Shown piece after piece: positions 27,155 through 35,755 of a stretch of DNA of 64,000 bases. This stretch comes from Bacilliculturomica massiliensis (GTDB lineage: Bacteria > Bacillota > Clostridia > Peptostreptococcales > Anaerovoracaceae): NCBI RefSeq assembly GCF_900605495.1, contig NZ_LR027602.1, positions 793,797-857,796 on the forward strand, in the 5' to 3' direction. The notes under the pieces are model-generated. The model worked only from the letters and a program-made list of their open reading frames with translations. It did no database searches and was not told the origin of the DNA. A program made the translations under genes and the position numbers. Position 1 is the stretch's first letter; every line of letters begins with the position of its first letter.

Positions 27155-29311
27155 TTATTTCTTAAAGGCTTTGGGATTGATATCGTATTTGCTCAGCCGT
27201 CTGTAAAATGTGCGCGGGTTCATTTTCAGGTCTGCCGCGGCGGCCTGGACGTTGCCGCGGGTCGCCTTGAGAGCGGAGATGTACAGGGACCGGAGCGATA
27301 TTTCTGTGTCCGCGTCTGAGCCCGCTGTCCGCAGGCTTTCATGGGCGGCCGGCGCCCGATCTCCTTCCAGACCGGCATCGTCCAGGGTGATGGTTCCGGC
27401 CGTGCAGTCCCCGGGAACGGACTCCCGCCGGAAGGAGGAGACCGCGGCGGGCCCGTTTCCCCGCAGTGCGGCACGGATGTCTGCCGGCAGATGTTCCATC
27501 TCGATGGCGCTTCCTTCCCGGATCAACAGGGCCCGCTGAATGACGTTTCCCAGCTCCCGCACATTGCCCGGCCAGGAATAGCTCATGAGAGCTTCGTACA
27601 CTTTGTCGCCGATGACGGGATCTTCACCGGGACTGAACTGGTTTACGTAGAAGTGCACCAGATCGATAATATCCGTTCTGCGCTCCCGGAGAGGGGGAAT
27701 GCGGATGGTGAGCACATTCAGACGGTAATACAGGTCCTCGCGGAATGTCTTCTCGCGGATAGCCTGGGCCAGATTGCGGTTGGTGGCGGCGATGATGCGC
27801 ACATCCAGGGGGATGTACTTCGTCCCGCCCAGGCGCATCACCCGGCGATCCTCCAGGATCCGCAGCAGAGTGACCTGCGTGTCCGGCGGCATTTCGCCGA
27901 TCTCGTCAAGAAAGAGAGTGCCGCCGTTGGCCAGTTCAAATTTTCCGGGAGCGCCGCCTTTTTTTCCGCCGGTGAAGGCGCCCTGCTCGTAGCCGAACAG
28001 CTCGCTCTCCACCAGAGAGCGGGGGATGGCTCCGCAGTTGATCGCCACGAAGGGCCGATCCTTTCGGCCTCCGGCGCTGTGGATGGCCTGAGCGAAGAGC
28101 TCCTTTCCCGTGCCGCTTTCCCCGGTGATCAGTACGTTGGAATAATTCTGCGCCAGCTGGCGGGCTTCCGATACGGTCTGCAGCATGGCGGGCGAGGAGC
28201 CCACGATGGAGGAAAATTTGTACGTGGTGCGAAATTCTGTTGGAGCCTCCTTCGGGGCGGAAGAGACGGCTGACACCGCCGGGCTGTTCCCGCCGCCGGC
28301 GGAGGGAGGCGAAAGAGTCAGTACCGTGACGTAGTTCCTCCCGTCCAGATTGTCGATCCGGTGGATGGACACATTTCGCTGGAGAGGACGCTCCGGAGAT
28401 TTCGTCAGCATAATATTGGCGGGCAGGTCGTACAGGTTGTTGCTGAAGTGGAGGAAGGCCTTTGTATTTGAATTGGCATTGCTTTCGATGCGCATGAACT
28501 GGAAAAGAGGCTGGCCCACGGCCTCCTGCTCCTTCAGATCAAGCATTTTCAGCGCGCCGGGGTTGATGTACATGATCCGGTTTTCATGGTTCAGCAGGAT
28601 CAGACCGGTGGGACCGAGAAAGGAAAAGGACGGAGCGGAGGCGTTCTGTATTCTGGTCAGTTCGCGGACGGCTGAGCGCAGTTTCAGAGCGTGCTCGATG
28701 GTCTGAGCGGAAGTGACCATGGCGCCCAGGGTGTGAATGTTTACCTCATCTTTCAGGGCGCTGATGTTGATGGTGCCCACGAGGCCGCCTTCGATGCTGA
28801 ATATGGGGGCGCCGGAGCAGGTGTGAGATTTATAATGATATTTGTAATGTTCGTTGCCGTAGACCTGACAGGGCTTCTTCGTGGCCAGGCACAGGGAGAT
28901 GGAATTGGTCCCCGCGTCCTCTACATTCCAGCTGGAGCCCCGGATCAGACGGGTATAAGGTCCGCTGAGCACAAGGTTTTTTTTGTCACCCACAGAATCC
29001 AGCATGATGCCCTGGTTATCGGTGAGCAGGATGTATGCGTTGGAGCCCCGGATGATGGAGTAGAGCCGTTCCATTTCCGGCCGGGCGATCTGGATGAGAT
29101 CCCTGTGCCGTTTCAGGATCGGTTCCATCTCTGCGGCAGTCAGGCGCTCGTTGGTCAGATCGTAGGGGGCCACGCGGTAGTAGCGTGATACGCGCCAGGA
29201 TTCCAGGATCTCCGGGCGGATGAAGGAATAGTCAAAGGGCTCGTCGCGGACAAATTTCAGCCATGCCAGCTTCAGACGCTCCTGATATTCTTCTGTAGTA
29301 TCGAATAGCAT
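27155..29311 (-). CDS. Sigma-54-dependent transcriptional activator (AcoR-like: GAF, PAS, AAA+, Fis HTH)
   Basis: 718-aa bacterial enhancer-binding protein. A GAF-type sensor spans residues 60-210 (GTNSISLCLATKKPCQVYG, SGAPIFSIEGGLVGTINIS). A PAS-like domain follows (about 235-340; LILLNHENRIMYINPGALKM). The AAA+ domain (about 370-610) has Walker A GESGTGKE, the sigma-54 contact loop GAFTGG (usual GAFTGA) and GGTLFLDEIGEM. A Fis-type HTH is at the extreme C-terminus (GNVQAAAADLKMNPRTFYRR). AcoR-type organisation usually reports a small catabolic substrate. It is divergent from a sigma-54 promoter at 29481, with a large palindrome between, so it should activate that operon. Confidence 0.95.
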   Translation of the reverse strand: MLFDTTEEYQERLKLAWLKFVRDEPFDYSFIRPEILESWRVSRYYRVAPYDLTNERLTAAEMEPILKRHRDLIQIARPEMERLYSIIRGSNAYILLTDNQGIMLDSVGDKKNLVLSGPYTRLIRGSSWNVEDAGTNSISLCLATKKPCQVYGNEHYKYHYKSHTCSGAPIFSIEGGLVGTINISALKDEVNIHTLGAMVTSAQTIEHALKLRSAVRELTRIQNASAPSFSFLGPTGLILLNHENRIMYINPGALKMLDLKEQEAVGQPLFQFMRIESNANSNTKAFLHFSNNLYDLPANIMLTKSPERPLQRNVSIHRIDNLDGRNYVTVLTLSPPSAGGGNSPAVSAVSSAPKEAPTEFRTTYKFSSIVGSSPAMLQTVSEARQLAQNYSNVLITGESGTGKELFAQAIHSAGGRKDRPFVAINCGAIPRSLVESELFGYEQGAFTGGKKGGAPGKFELANGGTLFLDEIGEMPPDTQVTLLRILEDRRVMRLGGTKYIPLDVRIIAATNRNLAQAIREKTFREDLYYRLNVLTIRIPPLRERRTDIIDLVHFYVNQFSPGEDPVIGDKVYEALMSYSWPGNVRELGNVIQRALLIREGSAIEMEHLPADIRAALRGNGPAAVSSFRRESVPGDCTAGTITLDDAGLEGDRAPAAHESLRTAGSDADTEISLRSLYISALKATRGNVQAAAADLKMNPRTFYRRLSKYDINPKAFKK

Positions 29312-29363
29312 GCATTCACCTCCCGGTTTTGTGTGAATTGGATCGAACCCAATGGGCGGACCG

Positions 29364-29395
29364 TGACAAAAATGACAGCGGCGTCATTTTTGTCA
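29364..29395. promoter_or_regulatory. Upstream activator sequence: 13-bp perfect inverted repeat
   Basis: TGACAAAAATGAC (29364-29376) and its exact reverse complement (29383-29395) are separated by 6 bp, about 85 bp upstream of the -24 element at 29481 and 53 bp from the activator's start. Two further TGTCA half-sites lie downstream (29417-29431). This is the expected position and form for an enhancer bound by the divergently encoded activator. Confidence 0.8.
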
Positions 29396-29480
29396 GCCCT
29401 AATTATATGTGTTTTCTGTCAATTTGTCAAAAACCATCTCAGCCGGACGGAAAACTGCCTGAGATCTCCCTTTGTGCCGT

Positions 29481-29496
29481 TGGCATGGTTATTGCT
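29481..29496 (+). promoter_or_regulatory. Sigma-54 promoter of the aldolase/SDR/AtoE operon
   Basis: TGGCATGGTTATTGCT matches the -24/-12 consensus TGGCAYG-N4-TTGCW at every fixed position, 86 bp before the first start codon. Confidence 0.9.
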
Positions 29497-29581
29497 CTAT
29501 ATAGAGGGCAGTACGATAAATCACCTGTGTATACCCGAAGCCGGCGCGCGCGGCAAAGGGATGAAAAAAGGAGAGAATGCT

Positions 29582-30271
29582 ATGTTTCAGATCACAAATG
29601 ACCCCAAGGCTTTCGCCAAATTGTTCGATCAGTCGCTGCTTCTGGACACCAGCCGTCATCAGGAATATCTCACGCTCTGCGAGGAATCTATCAAATACGG
29701 CTTCGCCTGTGTGGCTGTAAACGGCTTTGCCATCCGGGAATGCGCGCAGCTGCTTTCCGGCCATGACATCAATCTGACCTGCGCTACCTCGTTTCCTCTG
29801 GGGATCTGCTCCCTGGACACCAAACTGGCGGAGGCGTACAACGCATTTAAGGATGGAGCGACAGATATCGACTTCGTGCTGAATATCTCGAAGATACTGG
29901 ATCACGAATTTGATTATATCGAAAAAGAGAGCAGGGCCATCGTGGATCTCTGCCGGCAGGAAAAGAAGATCGTCAAGCTCATCTTTGAGACCTGCTATCT
30001 CAATGCGGATGAGATCACTACGCTCTGCAAGATCGCCAACACATGCGGCCCGGATTTTATCAAGACAAACACGGGCACCCATGGACCGGCCACGGTGGAG
30101 GCGGTGGAGACCATGCGGAGAGAGGCGCTGCCGCAGATCAAAGTAAAGGCGTCCGGCGGCGTTCACAATCTTGAGATCGTGGAAAAGATGGTGGCGGCGG
30201 GAGCGGAGAGGATCGGAACGATCACCGCGTCGCGGATCATGGAAGAATATATCCAGAAGTACTGCGGATAA
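29582..30271 (+). CDS. DeoC-family class I aldolase
   Basis: 229-aa TIM-barrel aldolase of the deoxyribose-phosphate aldolase family. K161 in FIKTNTGTHGP corresponds to the Schiff-base lysine of the DeoC KTSTG motif, and K189 in KVKASGGV to the second active-site lysine. The start at 29582 follows GGAGAG; the longer frame from 29333 crosses the sigma-54 promoter and is rejected. As first gene of an operon with two dehydrogenases, a 3-hydroxyacyl-CoA-dehydrogenase-like protein and an organic-acid transporter, the enzyme may cleave or form a substrate other than deoxyribose 5-phosphate (inference). Confidence 0.87.
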   Translation: MFQITNDPKAFAKLFDQSLLLDTSRHQEYLTLCEESIKYGFACVAVNGFAIRECAQLLSGHDINLTCATSFPLGICSLDTKLAEAYNAFKDGATDIDFVLNISKILDHEFDYIEKESRAIVDLCRQEKKIVKLIFETCYLNADEITTLCKIANTCGPDFIKTNTGTHGPATVEAVETMRREALPQIKVKASGGVHNLEIVEKMVAAGAERIGTITASRIMEEYIQKYCG

Positions 30272-30325
30272 GCCTGACGGCGGTTCGAGTTTCGAGTGCC
30301 GGCGTTTTGGAAAGGAGCCTGAAAA

Positions 30326-31117
30326 ATGAATTATGATTTGAAAGACAAAGTTGTGGCGATCACCGGGGGAACTTCGGGGATCGGCGAAGCGCTGGCCCAT
30401 GCGTTCGTGGAGCAGGGCGCGAAGGTGGCCGTGTGCGGCCGGAACCAGGTCAAGATCGACGAGATCAACAAGTGGGCGCGGGAACAGGGGCTGCCGCTGA
30501 CGGCTGTCCGCGCTGATATCGCCATGGTGCCGGAGATCCGAAAATTCGCAGAGGCCGCGGTGAAAGCCTACGGCACAGTGGACGTGTGGGTCAACAATGC
30601 CGGGATCAATGTGATGTCGCCGTTCAACAAGCTTTCAGAAGAGGATTTTCAGAAAGTGGTGGATATCAATTTCAAGTCCTACTGGTACGGCGCGGCCGTG
30701 GCTTCCGACATTATGAAAAGTCAGAAAAAGGGAGGCGTGATCATCAATACCTCATCCTTTAACGAACACATGCCCTCTGCAGAGAAGGCCATATACTGCG
30801 CCACCAAGGCGGCCATCGGCAGCATTACCCGGGTGTTCGCCGTGGAGCTTGGAAAATTCAATATCCGGGTCGTCTCCGTCTCGCCGGGCTATACGCTGAC
30901 GCCCATCAATGAAAAGGAGATCGGCACGGACTTCGACCGCCTGGTGGCGGCGATCCCGGTGCGGCGTTTCGCCACCACAGACGACATGGTGGCGGCTTAT
31001 CTGTTTCTGGCTTCCGACGCTTCCAACTACATCAACGGCGTGGATATACGGGTGGACGGCGCCAAGTTCGGCGCGCAGAATCCGCAGTGGAGCTGGACCT
31101 ACGAGGGAGAACTCTAG
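30326..31117 (+). CDS. Short-chain dehydrogenase/reductase
   Basis: 263-aa classical SDR. The nucleotide-binding motif is TGGTSGIGEA, followed by NNAGINVM and the catalytic YxxxK in YCATKAAIG with an upstream Ser (INTSSF). The C-terminal VDGAKFGAQNPQWSW is longer and more aromatic than usual. It is an NAD(P)-dependent oxidoreductase for a hydroxyl/keto substrate; position two in the sigma-54 operon suggests it oxidises an intermediate of that pathway. Confidence 0.9.
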   Translation: MNYDLKDKVVAITGGTSGIGEALAHAFVEQGAKVAVCGRNQVKIDEINKWAREQGLPLTAVRADIAMVPEIRKFAEAAVKAYGTVDVWVNNAGINVMSPFNKLSEEDFQKVVDINFKSYWYGAAVASDIMKSQKKGGVIINTSSFNEHMPSAEKAIYCATKAAIGSITRVFAVELGKFNIRVVSVSPGYTLTPINEKEIGTDFDRLVAAIPVRRFATTDDMVAAYLFLASDASNYINGVDIRVDGAKFGAQNPQWSWTYEGEL

Positions 31118-31210
31118 ACGAAGATCGTTTCCGGCCGGCGCAGCACCACGGCTCCGTCCGGCCGGCACAGCATAAAGATCCATAACGCAGAGGGAAGGGA
31201 AGGACTACAT

Positions 31211-32620
31211 ATGACACAGGAAGATCAAAACAACAAGAAGAGCTTGGTAGACAAATTTTCATCTGCTTTTGAACGCTGGATGCCTGACTCCATGACCATC
31301 GCATTTATTCTGGTGATCGTCGCCGCGGTCCTCGCTATCGTGTTCACCGGCGCGCCCATCTTTCAATCCACAGAGAGTCAGAAAAGCATCGCAGATTCCA
31401 TGGCGGAAAACTTCTGGAACCTGCTGGCATTTTCCATGCAGATGGTGCTGATCACCGTGCTGGGAAACGTGTTCGCCAGCTCGCCGCCCATGAAAAAGCT
31501 GCTCCGAAAATTCTGTTCGCTGCCGAAAAGCACTGTTTCCGCTTACATCATGTGCGCCATGCTGGGGGCGGTACTGTCCTGGTTTCACTGGGCTATCGGC
31601 TGGATGGGCTGCATCGTCATAGGCAAAGAGATGCTGCTTCAGGCAAAGCAGCGCGGGATCCGAATTCACACTCCCAGCTTTGTGGCGGCGATCTTCTGCA
31701 CAGCGCTGGTAGGAGGTTCCGGGATCTCCGCGTCCCAGATCCTCTACGCCTCGACCCCAGGCTATCTGAAATCCCTGGTGGATGAGCAGACCGCGGCGCT
31801 GATGCCCGAATCCTACACGGTCATGGACACGGCCATCTACGCGCAGCCGCTGATCACCGTAGCTGTGAGCTGCGTACTGGTCCTGGCGGTGGTCATGTTC
31901 ATGCGGCCAAAAAAAGGCTCGCCTATTGAGGAGATCACGCCGGAGCAGGAAGCCTTTTATTCCATCGACGTGGACACGCTCCACATCGATAAAAGCACGC
32001 CGGCCAAAAGGCTGGCCAACAGCATCGTTCTGCAGTATATCATCGTGGCGCTCATGGGCTACTGGTGTATTAATATGCTCATGAACGGAGGCTTCATGGG
32101 GATCTCCATCAACAGCTATAACTATCTGGTGCTCACAGCTACTCTGGCATGCTGTATGCGTCCCCGCATTTTCGTGGAGCTCTTTGTGGACACCATTCAG
32201 TCCGCCTGGGCCTTCGTTATCCAGTATCCCTTTTACGCAGGCATTTTCGGCATCATTGTGGGAACGGGTTTCGACAAGGTCATCGCCGGATTCTTCCTGT
32301 CCTTTGCCACCACGGGGACCTGGCCCAGCATAGCCATGCTGTATTCGGCGTTTCTCAATATCTTCGTGCCGTCGGCAGGCTCAAAGTTCATCATCGAGGC
32401 GCCTTATATCATTCCCGTCACCTTCCAGCTGAACTGCAAGGTGGAGACCATACTCATGTCTTACGGCTACGGCGACTGCGCCACGAATATGCTGACGCCG
32501 TTCTGGTGGGTACTGCCCTGCGGGCTGTTCAAGATCGACTATCACAAAGTGCTGCCCTACGCGGTGGTGGGCTGTCTGGTGGTAACGGCGTACTATTTCA
32601 TCGCGATGTTTTTCTGGTAG
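31211..32620 (+). CDS. AtoE-type short-chain fatty acid transporter
   Basis: 469-aa polytopic protein of the short-chain fatty acid transporter (AtoE) family. Typical features are an amphipathic start with FERWMPDSMTIAFILVI, a hydrophobic core with many segments, SWFHWAIGWMGCIVIGKEM, and the conserved late segment FVPSAGSKFIIEAPYI and YGDCATNMLTPFW. It would import short-chain or hydroxylated fatty acids such as acetoacetate or butyrate. Its place in an operon with 3-hydroxyacyl-CoA dehydrogenase and SDR proteins supports catabolism of a short hydroxy or keto acid. Confidence 0.9.
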   Translation: MTQEDQNNKKSLVDKFSSAFERWMPDSMTIAFILVIVAAVLAIVFTGAPIFQSTESQKSIADSMAENFWNLLAFSMQMVLITVLGNVFASSPPMKKLLRKFCSLPKSTVSAYIMCAMLGAVLSWFHWAIGWMGCIVIGKEMLLQAKQRGIRIHTPSFVAAIFCTALVGGSGISASQILYASTPGYLKSLVDEQTAALMPESYTVMDTAIYAQPLITVAVSCVLVLAVVMFMRPKKGSPIEEITPEQEAFYSIDVDTLHIDKSTPAKRLANSIVLQYIIVALMGYWCINMLMNGGFMGISINSYNYLVLTATLACCMRPRIFVELFVDTIQSAWAFVIQYPFYAGIFGIIVGTGFDKVIAGFFLSFATTGTWPSIAMLYSAFLNIFVPSAGSKFIIEAPYIIPVTFQLNCKVETILMSYGYGDCATNMLTPFWWVLPCGLFKIDYHKVLPYAVVGCLVVTAYYFIAMFFW

Positions 32621-32641
32621 AGAAGAGATTGGAGGAGACTT

Positions 32642-33535
32642 ATGGCAATCAGGAAGGTTTTGATCATCGGAAACGGCGCTATGTCCCAGCATATCGGACT
32701 GCAGTGCGCTCTGTTCGGCACCGATGTGACGATGTACGTGAGAAACCCCGGGAAAAACGCCGGAACAGTTTCCGGGGCGGAAAAAGCAGCGCTGTCGCTG
32801 CTGGAGGAAGGCCGCATCTCCCGGGAACGTCTGGAAGGCGCGATGAAACGGATCTGCGTGAGCAACGATGTGGAAGACGCCTGCGCGGGAGCCGATCTGG
32901 TGAGTGAGTCGGTGGCGGAGAACGTGGAGATCAAGCGTGAGACGTGGAAAAAGTTCGCGCCCTGGCTCCCCGGAAACGCCATCCTGACCACCAACACCTC
33001 CTCGCTGAGACCGTCCCTGTTCGCGGAGGCCTCGGGAGCGCCGGAACGGTTTCTGGCCTGGCATTTTCACCTGACGGTCTACCGGCAGAATCTGGCGGAT
33101 ATCATGCCCCATCCCGGGACGGATCCGCGCTGTGTGGAGGAGTTGAAGCGGTATACGGAATCCATCGGGCAGAACTGCTGCGTATTGAAGAAGGAGTATC
33201 CGGGTTACCTGGCCAACAGCATGCTGTTCGTGGTCCTGGACAAGGCGCTGGATCTGTATCTGGCGGGAGCCGCGGATATCGCGGACATCGACAAGGCGTG
33301 GATGACCGTGCGGCTGGAGAACTCCGGCCCCTTCGGCATCATTGATAAGATCGGTCTGGACGTGACGGCGGAACTGCTTCCGGATTCGCCGAACAAAGAG
33401 GAAAAGCTCAGGCTTCTGAGGACGATGATAGAGGAGGGAAAAGGCGGCGTGAAGACGGGAAGCGGATTTTATTCCTACCCGGATCCCATCTATCAGGCGG
33501 AGGATTTCGTGATCAGACCGGGGACGCTCCGGTGA
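32642..33535 (+). CDS. 3-hydroxyacyl-CoA dehydrogenase family protein
   Basis: 297-aa NAD-dependent dehydrogenase of the 3HCDH superfamily. The Rossmann motif is IIGNGAMSQHIGLQ (GxGxxxxxxG type), then the active-site His segment FLAWHFHLTVYR and the C-terminal helical domain with NSGPFGIIDKIGLD. It is closer in size to 3-hydroxybutyryl-CoA, carnitine or gulonate 3-dehydrogenases than to multifunctional FadB. It starts 21 bp after the transporter behind TTGGAGGAG. No acyl-CoA transferase is in this operon, so a free hydroxy acid may be the substrate. Confidence 0.85.
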   Translation: MAIRKVLIIGNGAMSQHIGLQCALFGTDVTMYVRNPGKNAGTVSGAEKAALSLLEEGRISRERLEGAMKRICVSNDVEDACAGADLVSESVAENVEIKRETWKKFAPWLPGNAILTTNTSSLRPSLFAEASGAPERFLAWHFHLTVYRQNLADIMPHPGTDPRCVEELKRYTESIGQNCCVLKKEYPGYLANSMLFVVLDKALDLYLAGAADIADIDKAWMTVRLENSGPFGIIDKIGLDVTAELLPDSPNKEEKLRLLRTMIEEGKGGVKTGSGFYSYPDPIYQAEDFVIRPGTLR

Positions 33536-33553
33536 TATTGAGGAGGCGCGGGG

Positions 33554-34315
33554 ATGAAAAATTATTTTGATATTGCAGGAAAGGGGATCGTGATCACCGG
33601 AGCCAGCCGAGGATTGGGGCGGAGCATGGCTCTGGGGCTGGCGGAGGCCGGGGCGCATATCGTCGCGGCGGCTACTAACGGCGCGCTTCTGGCTGAACTG
33701 GAGCGGGAGATCGAAGGGAAAGGTCAAAGCTGCGGCGCCTTTGCCGCGGACGTTTCCTCGGAGGAGGAAGTCGAAGCTCTGGCGGCCTTTGCGGCGCGGA
33801 AGCTGGGGCAGGTGGACGTGCTGATCAACTGCGCCGGTATCAACCGCAGAGGCTTGCTGACGGAGATGAGCAAGGCGGACTGGGACGACACCATCGGGGT
33901 CAATCTGACCGGCAGCTTCCTTTGCATCAAACATTTCGCGCCCTTGATGAAGAGCCGGAAGCGGGGGAAGATCGTCAACATCGCTTCCATCATGTCTGTA
34001 GCTGCCGCCGCCATGGCAGGTCCCTACTGTGCATCCAAGGGCGGCGTGCAGCAGTTGACCAGAGCGGCGGCCCTGGAACTGGCGGCGGACAATATTCAGG
34101 TAAACGCCATCGCGCCGGGCTACTTTGCCACGGAGATGAATGACAAATACCTGAACGATCCGGAGAAAGCCGCCGCGCTGCTTTCCAAGGTGCCCATGGG
34201 GCGCTGGGGCGAGGGGGACGAACTGGTGGGGGCGGCGATCTATCTGTCCTCCGATGCGTCGAATTTCGTCACAGGCCATGTGCTCTGCGTGGACGGAGGG
34301 TATCTGTGCCTTTAG
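33554..34315 (+). CDS. Short-chain dehydrogenase/reductase (gluconate 5-dehydrogenase/FabG-like)
   Basis: 253-aa classical SDR with TGASRGLGRSM, NCAGINRRG, Ser in IASIMS and YCASKGG; C-terminus VTGHVLCVDGGYLCL. The layout fits gluconate-5-dehydrogenase or 3-oxoacyl-reductase-like enzymes. It is the last gene of the sigma-54 operon, 18 bp after the preceding one behind GAGGCG. It is not close in sequence to the first SDR of the operon, so two separate redox steps are likely. Confidence 0.9.
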   Translation: MKNYFDIAGKGIVITGASRGLGRSMALGLAEAGAHIVAAATNGALLAELEREIEGKGQSCGAFAADVSSEEEVEALAAFAARKLGQVDVLINCAGINRRGLLTEMSKADWDDTIGVNLTGSFLCIKHFAPLMKSRKRGKIVNIASIMSVAAAAMAGPYCASKGGVQQLTRAAALELAADNIQVNAIAPGYFATEMNDKYLNDPEKAAALLSKVPMGRWGEGDELVGAAIYLSSDASNFVTGHVLCVDGGYLCL

Positions 34316-34945
34316 CGGCACAGGCGGCGCGCCGGCCGCCGGAGGCGGCCGGGGGATGGATGCCGGCGCGTCGGGGAAGAGACGCCCTGCGGGCGGAGTG
34401 GCGGGCGGGTCCCGCGTGAATCTACGCGGCCCGCTCCTTCCGCGCCGTTCTCCCGATCTATATTTGAAGGAAATCAGCAGCAGAAAACCCGGGCCGCGGA
34501 GTTTCATGACGGCTGTAGCCTAAAAACGCAGAAAACCATGGAGCTCAATGCCAGAAACATCGCAGATATGTGACAGCGCAACGCTTGAAAGCTGATAAAT
34601 GGATGAGAAAGTGACCGGGGCAGGCCGAAAAAGGAAAGAAGCGTAGGTCCTTTCACGGATTTTTTCTTTTTGCCTGTAAAATTGATCTGAAAACGAAAAA
34701 TATGTGGACATGATATACTGATCAAGCAAAATATGTAAAATATTTTTCGTTGTAAACACAAAACTGCTTCCAAAAAGAAAAAAACGACATAGGTCGACAA
34801 AGCAAACAATAAAAATACCCGTTACGGTCTCTGCTTTTTTCTTTTTCGGGTGTTGATAGGGGTCAAAAAGAAAAAATGGATCCGTTCAGGTTTTCGATCG
34901 ACTACTCAGCCGCGCTATGAAATAAAAAATCAGGAAAAATATTTC
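34316..34945. other. Gene-free interval between the SDR and cold-shock genes
   Basis: The first 180 bp are very GC-rich and the remainder is A/T-rich. Short frames exist on both strands but none has a ribosome-binding site plus a plausible protein. No clear terminator for the SDR operon is visible; ACCCG/CGGGT arms near 34817 and 34848 are weak. I see nothing else. Confidence 0.5.
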
Positions 34946-34974
34946 TTGACAAACAGAAGATAGTGTTGTATTAT
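34946..34974 (+). promoter_or_regulatory. Consensus sigma-A promoter of the cold-shock gene
   Basis: TTGACA (34946-34951), 17-bp spacer, TATTAT (34969-34974). The predicted leader is about 175 nt, long for a 70-codon gene but typical of csp genes. Confidence 0.9.
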
Positions 34975-35006
34975 AAAAAAGTATTCTCGATGATGGTCAT
35001 TTGAAC

Positions 35007-35064
35007 TCACATATTTTGTAAGTCATTTGTTTTCGGATGGTTTGCAAAATATGTGATTTTTTTT
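35007..35064 (+). terminator. Intrinsic terminator/attenuator in the cold-shock leader
   Basis: A perfect 12-bp stem (TCACATATTTTG / CAAAATATGTGA) with a 26-nt loop is followed by eight T, between the promoter and the gene. It should stop most transcripts unless the A/U-rich stem is opened. Cold-shock proteins can melt such hairpins, so autoregulation is possible. Confidence 0.85.
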
Positions 35065-35156
35065 GTTTTATCAGTCAGGGTATAGGCGGAGAAATTGATT
35101 CCGCCGGCTCGCGCGTCATTTTGCGGCGGGTGTACAGATTGAAAGGAGTACCGTAA

Positions 35157-35369
35157 ATGAATAACGGCACAGTAAAATGGTTTAATGCAGACAAAGGTTA
35201 TGGTTTTATTTCGAATGATAATGGCGGCGAGGATGTTTTCGTACATTTCTCCGCTATCGTAGGCGACGGATACAAATCCCTGTCCGAGGGACAGAAAGTG
35301 ACGTTCGACACTGAGACTGATTCCAGAAGCAATGGAAAGATCAGAGCGATCAACGTCTGCGCCGCATAA
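35157..35369 (+). CDS. Cold-shock domain protein (CspA family)
   Basis: 70-aa single cold-shock domain, an OB-fold RNA/ssDNA chaperone. RNP1 is KGYGFI and RNP2 is [22 protein letters not shown] is the standard N-terminal strand pair. Length is normal for the family. AAAGGAG precedes the ATG. It has its own promoter, leader attenuator and terminator. Confidence 0.97.
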   Translation: MNNGTVKWFNADKGYGFISNDNGGEDVFVHFSAIVGDGYKSLSEGQKVTFDTETDSRSNGKIRAINVCAA

Positions 35370-35462
35370 AAGCACAGAAGCCGATCTCCCGGCGGTCCGG
35401 ATGCAATCCGCGAGGAACGCATACCTGAGGACACCTGAACGGGAAGAGCATTGCAACGAAAG

Positions 35463-35507
35463 AAAAGACCTCCGATGCAGTTTATACTGCGGCCGGAGGT
35501 CTTTTTT
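35463..35507 (+). terminator. Terminator of the cold-shock gene
   Basis: Arms AAAAGACCTCCG and CGGAGGTCTTTT pair perfectly, with an inner GCAG/CTGC stem and a T-run. It marks the left limit of the A/T-rich island. Confidence 0.92.
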
Positions 35508-35682
35508 ATAACATCGTAATATCGCGCCGCGCGTGAGGAACACCTTATTCCTGGCACCTGACTTCCCTGACTCAAATTTTTGAAAAGGGATAACGTTTAT
35601 TTGATAGAGACTGATCCTATAACAGAAGGGAGAGAAATAAAGGAAGCGGTTCTATTTCTCGTAATAAAGATTCAAAATCTGC

Positions 35683-35710
35683 TTGTAAATAACAAAAAAA
35701 TGATTATAAT
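35683..35710 (+). promoter_or_regulatory. Probable promoter of the A/T-rich island
   Basis: TTGTAA (35683-35688), 16-bp spacer, perfect TATAAT (35705-35710), 45 bp before the start at 35756. Confidence 0.65.
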
Positions 35711-35755
35711 AATTATTAGATTAGAATATGATTTGAATTGGTTGGAGGGCACGTT

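Noticed and set aside
32381-34507. A 708-codon minus-strand frame opposite the AtoE, 3HCDH and SDR genes
   Set aside because: Composition artefact opposite three clear genes.
34504-34809. 101-codon minus-strand frame with hydrophobic composition
   Set aside because: A/T-rich Phe/Ile/Leu/Ser frame with no convincing start signal or homology. Probably non-coding.
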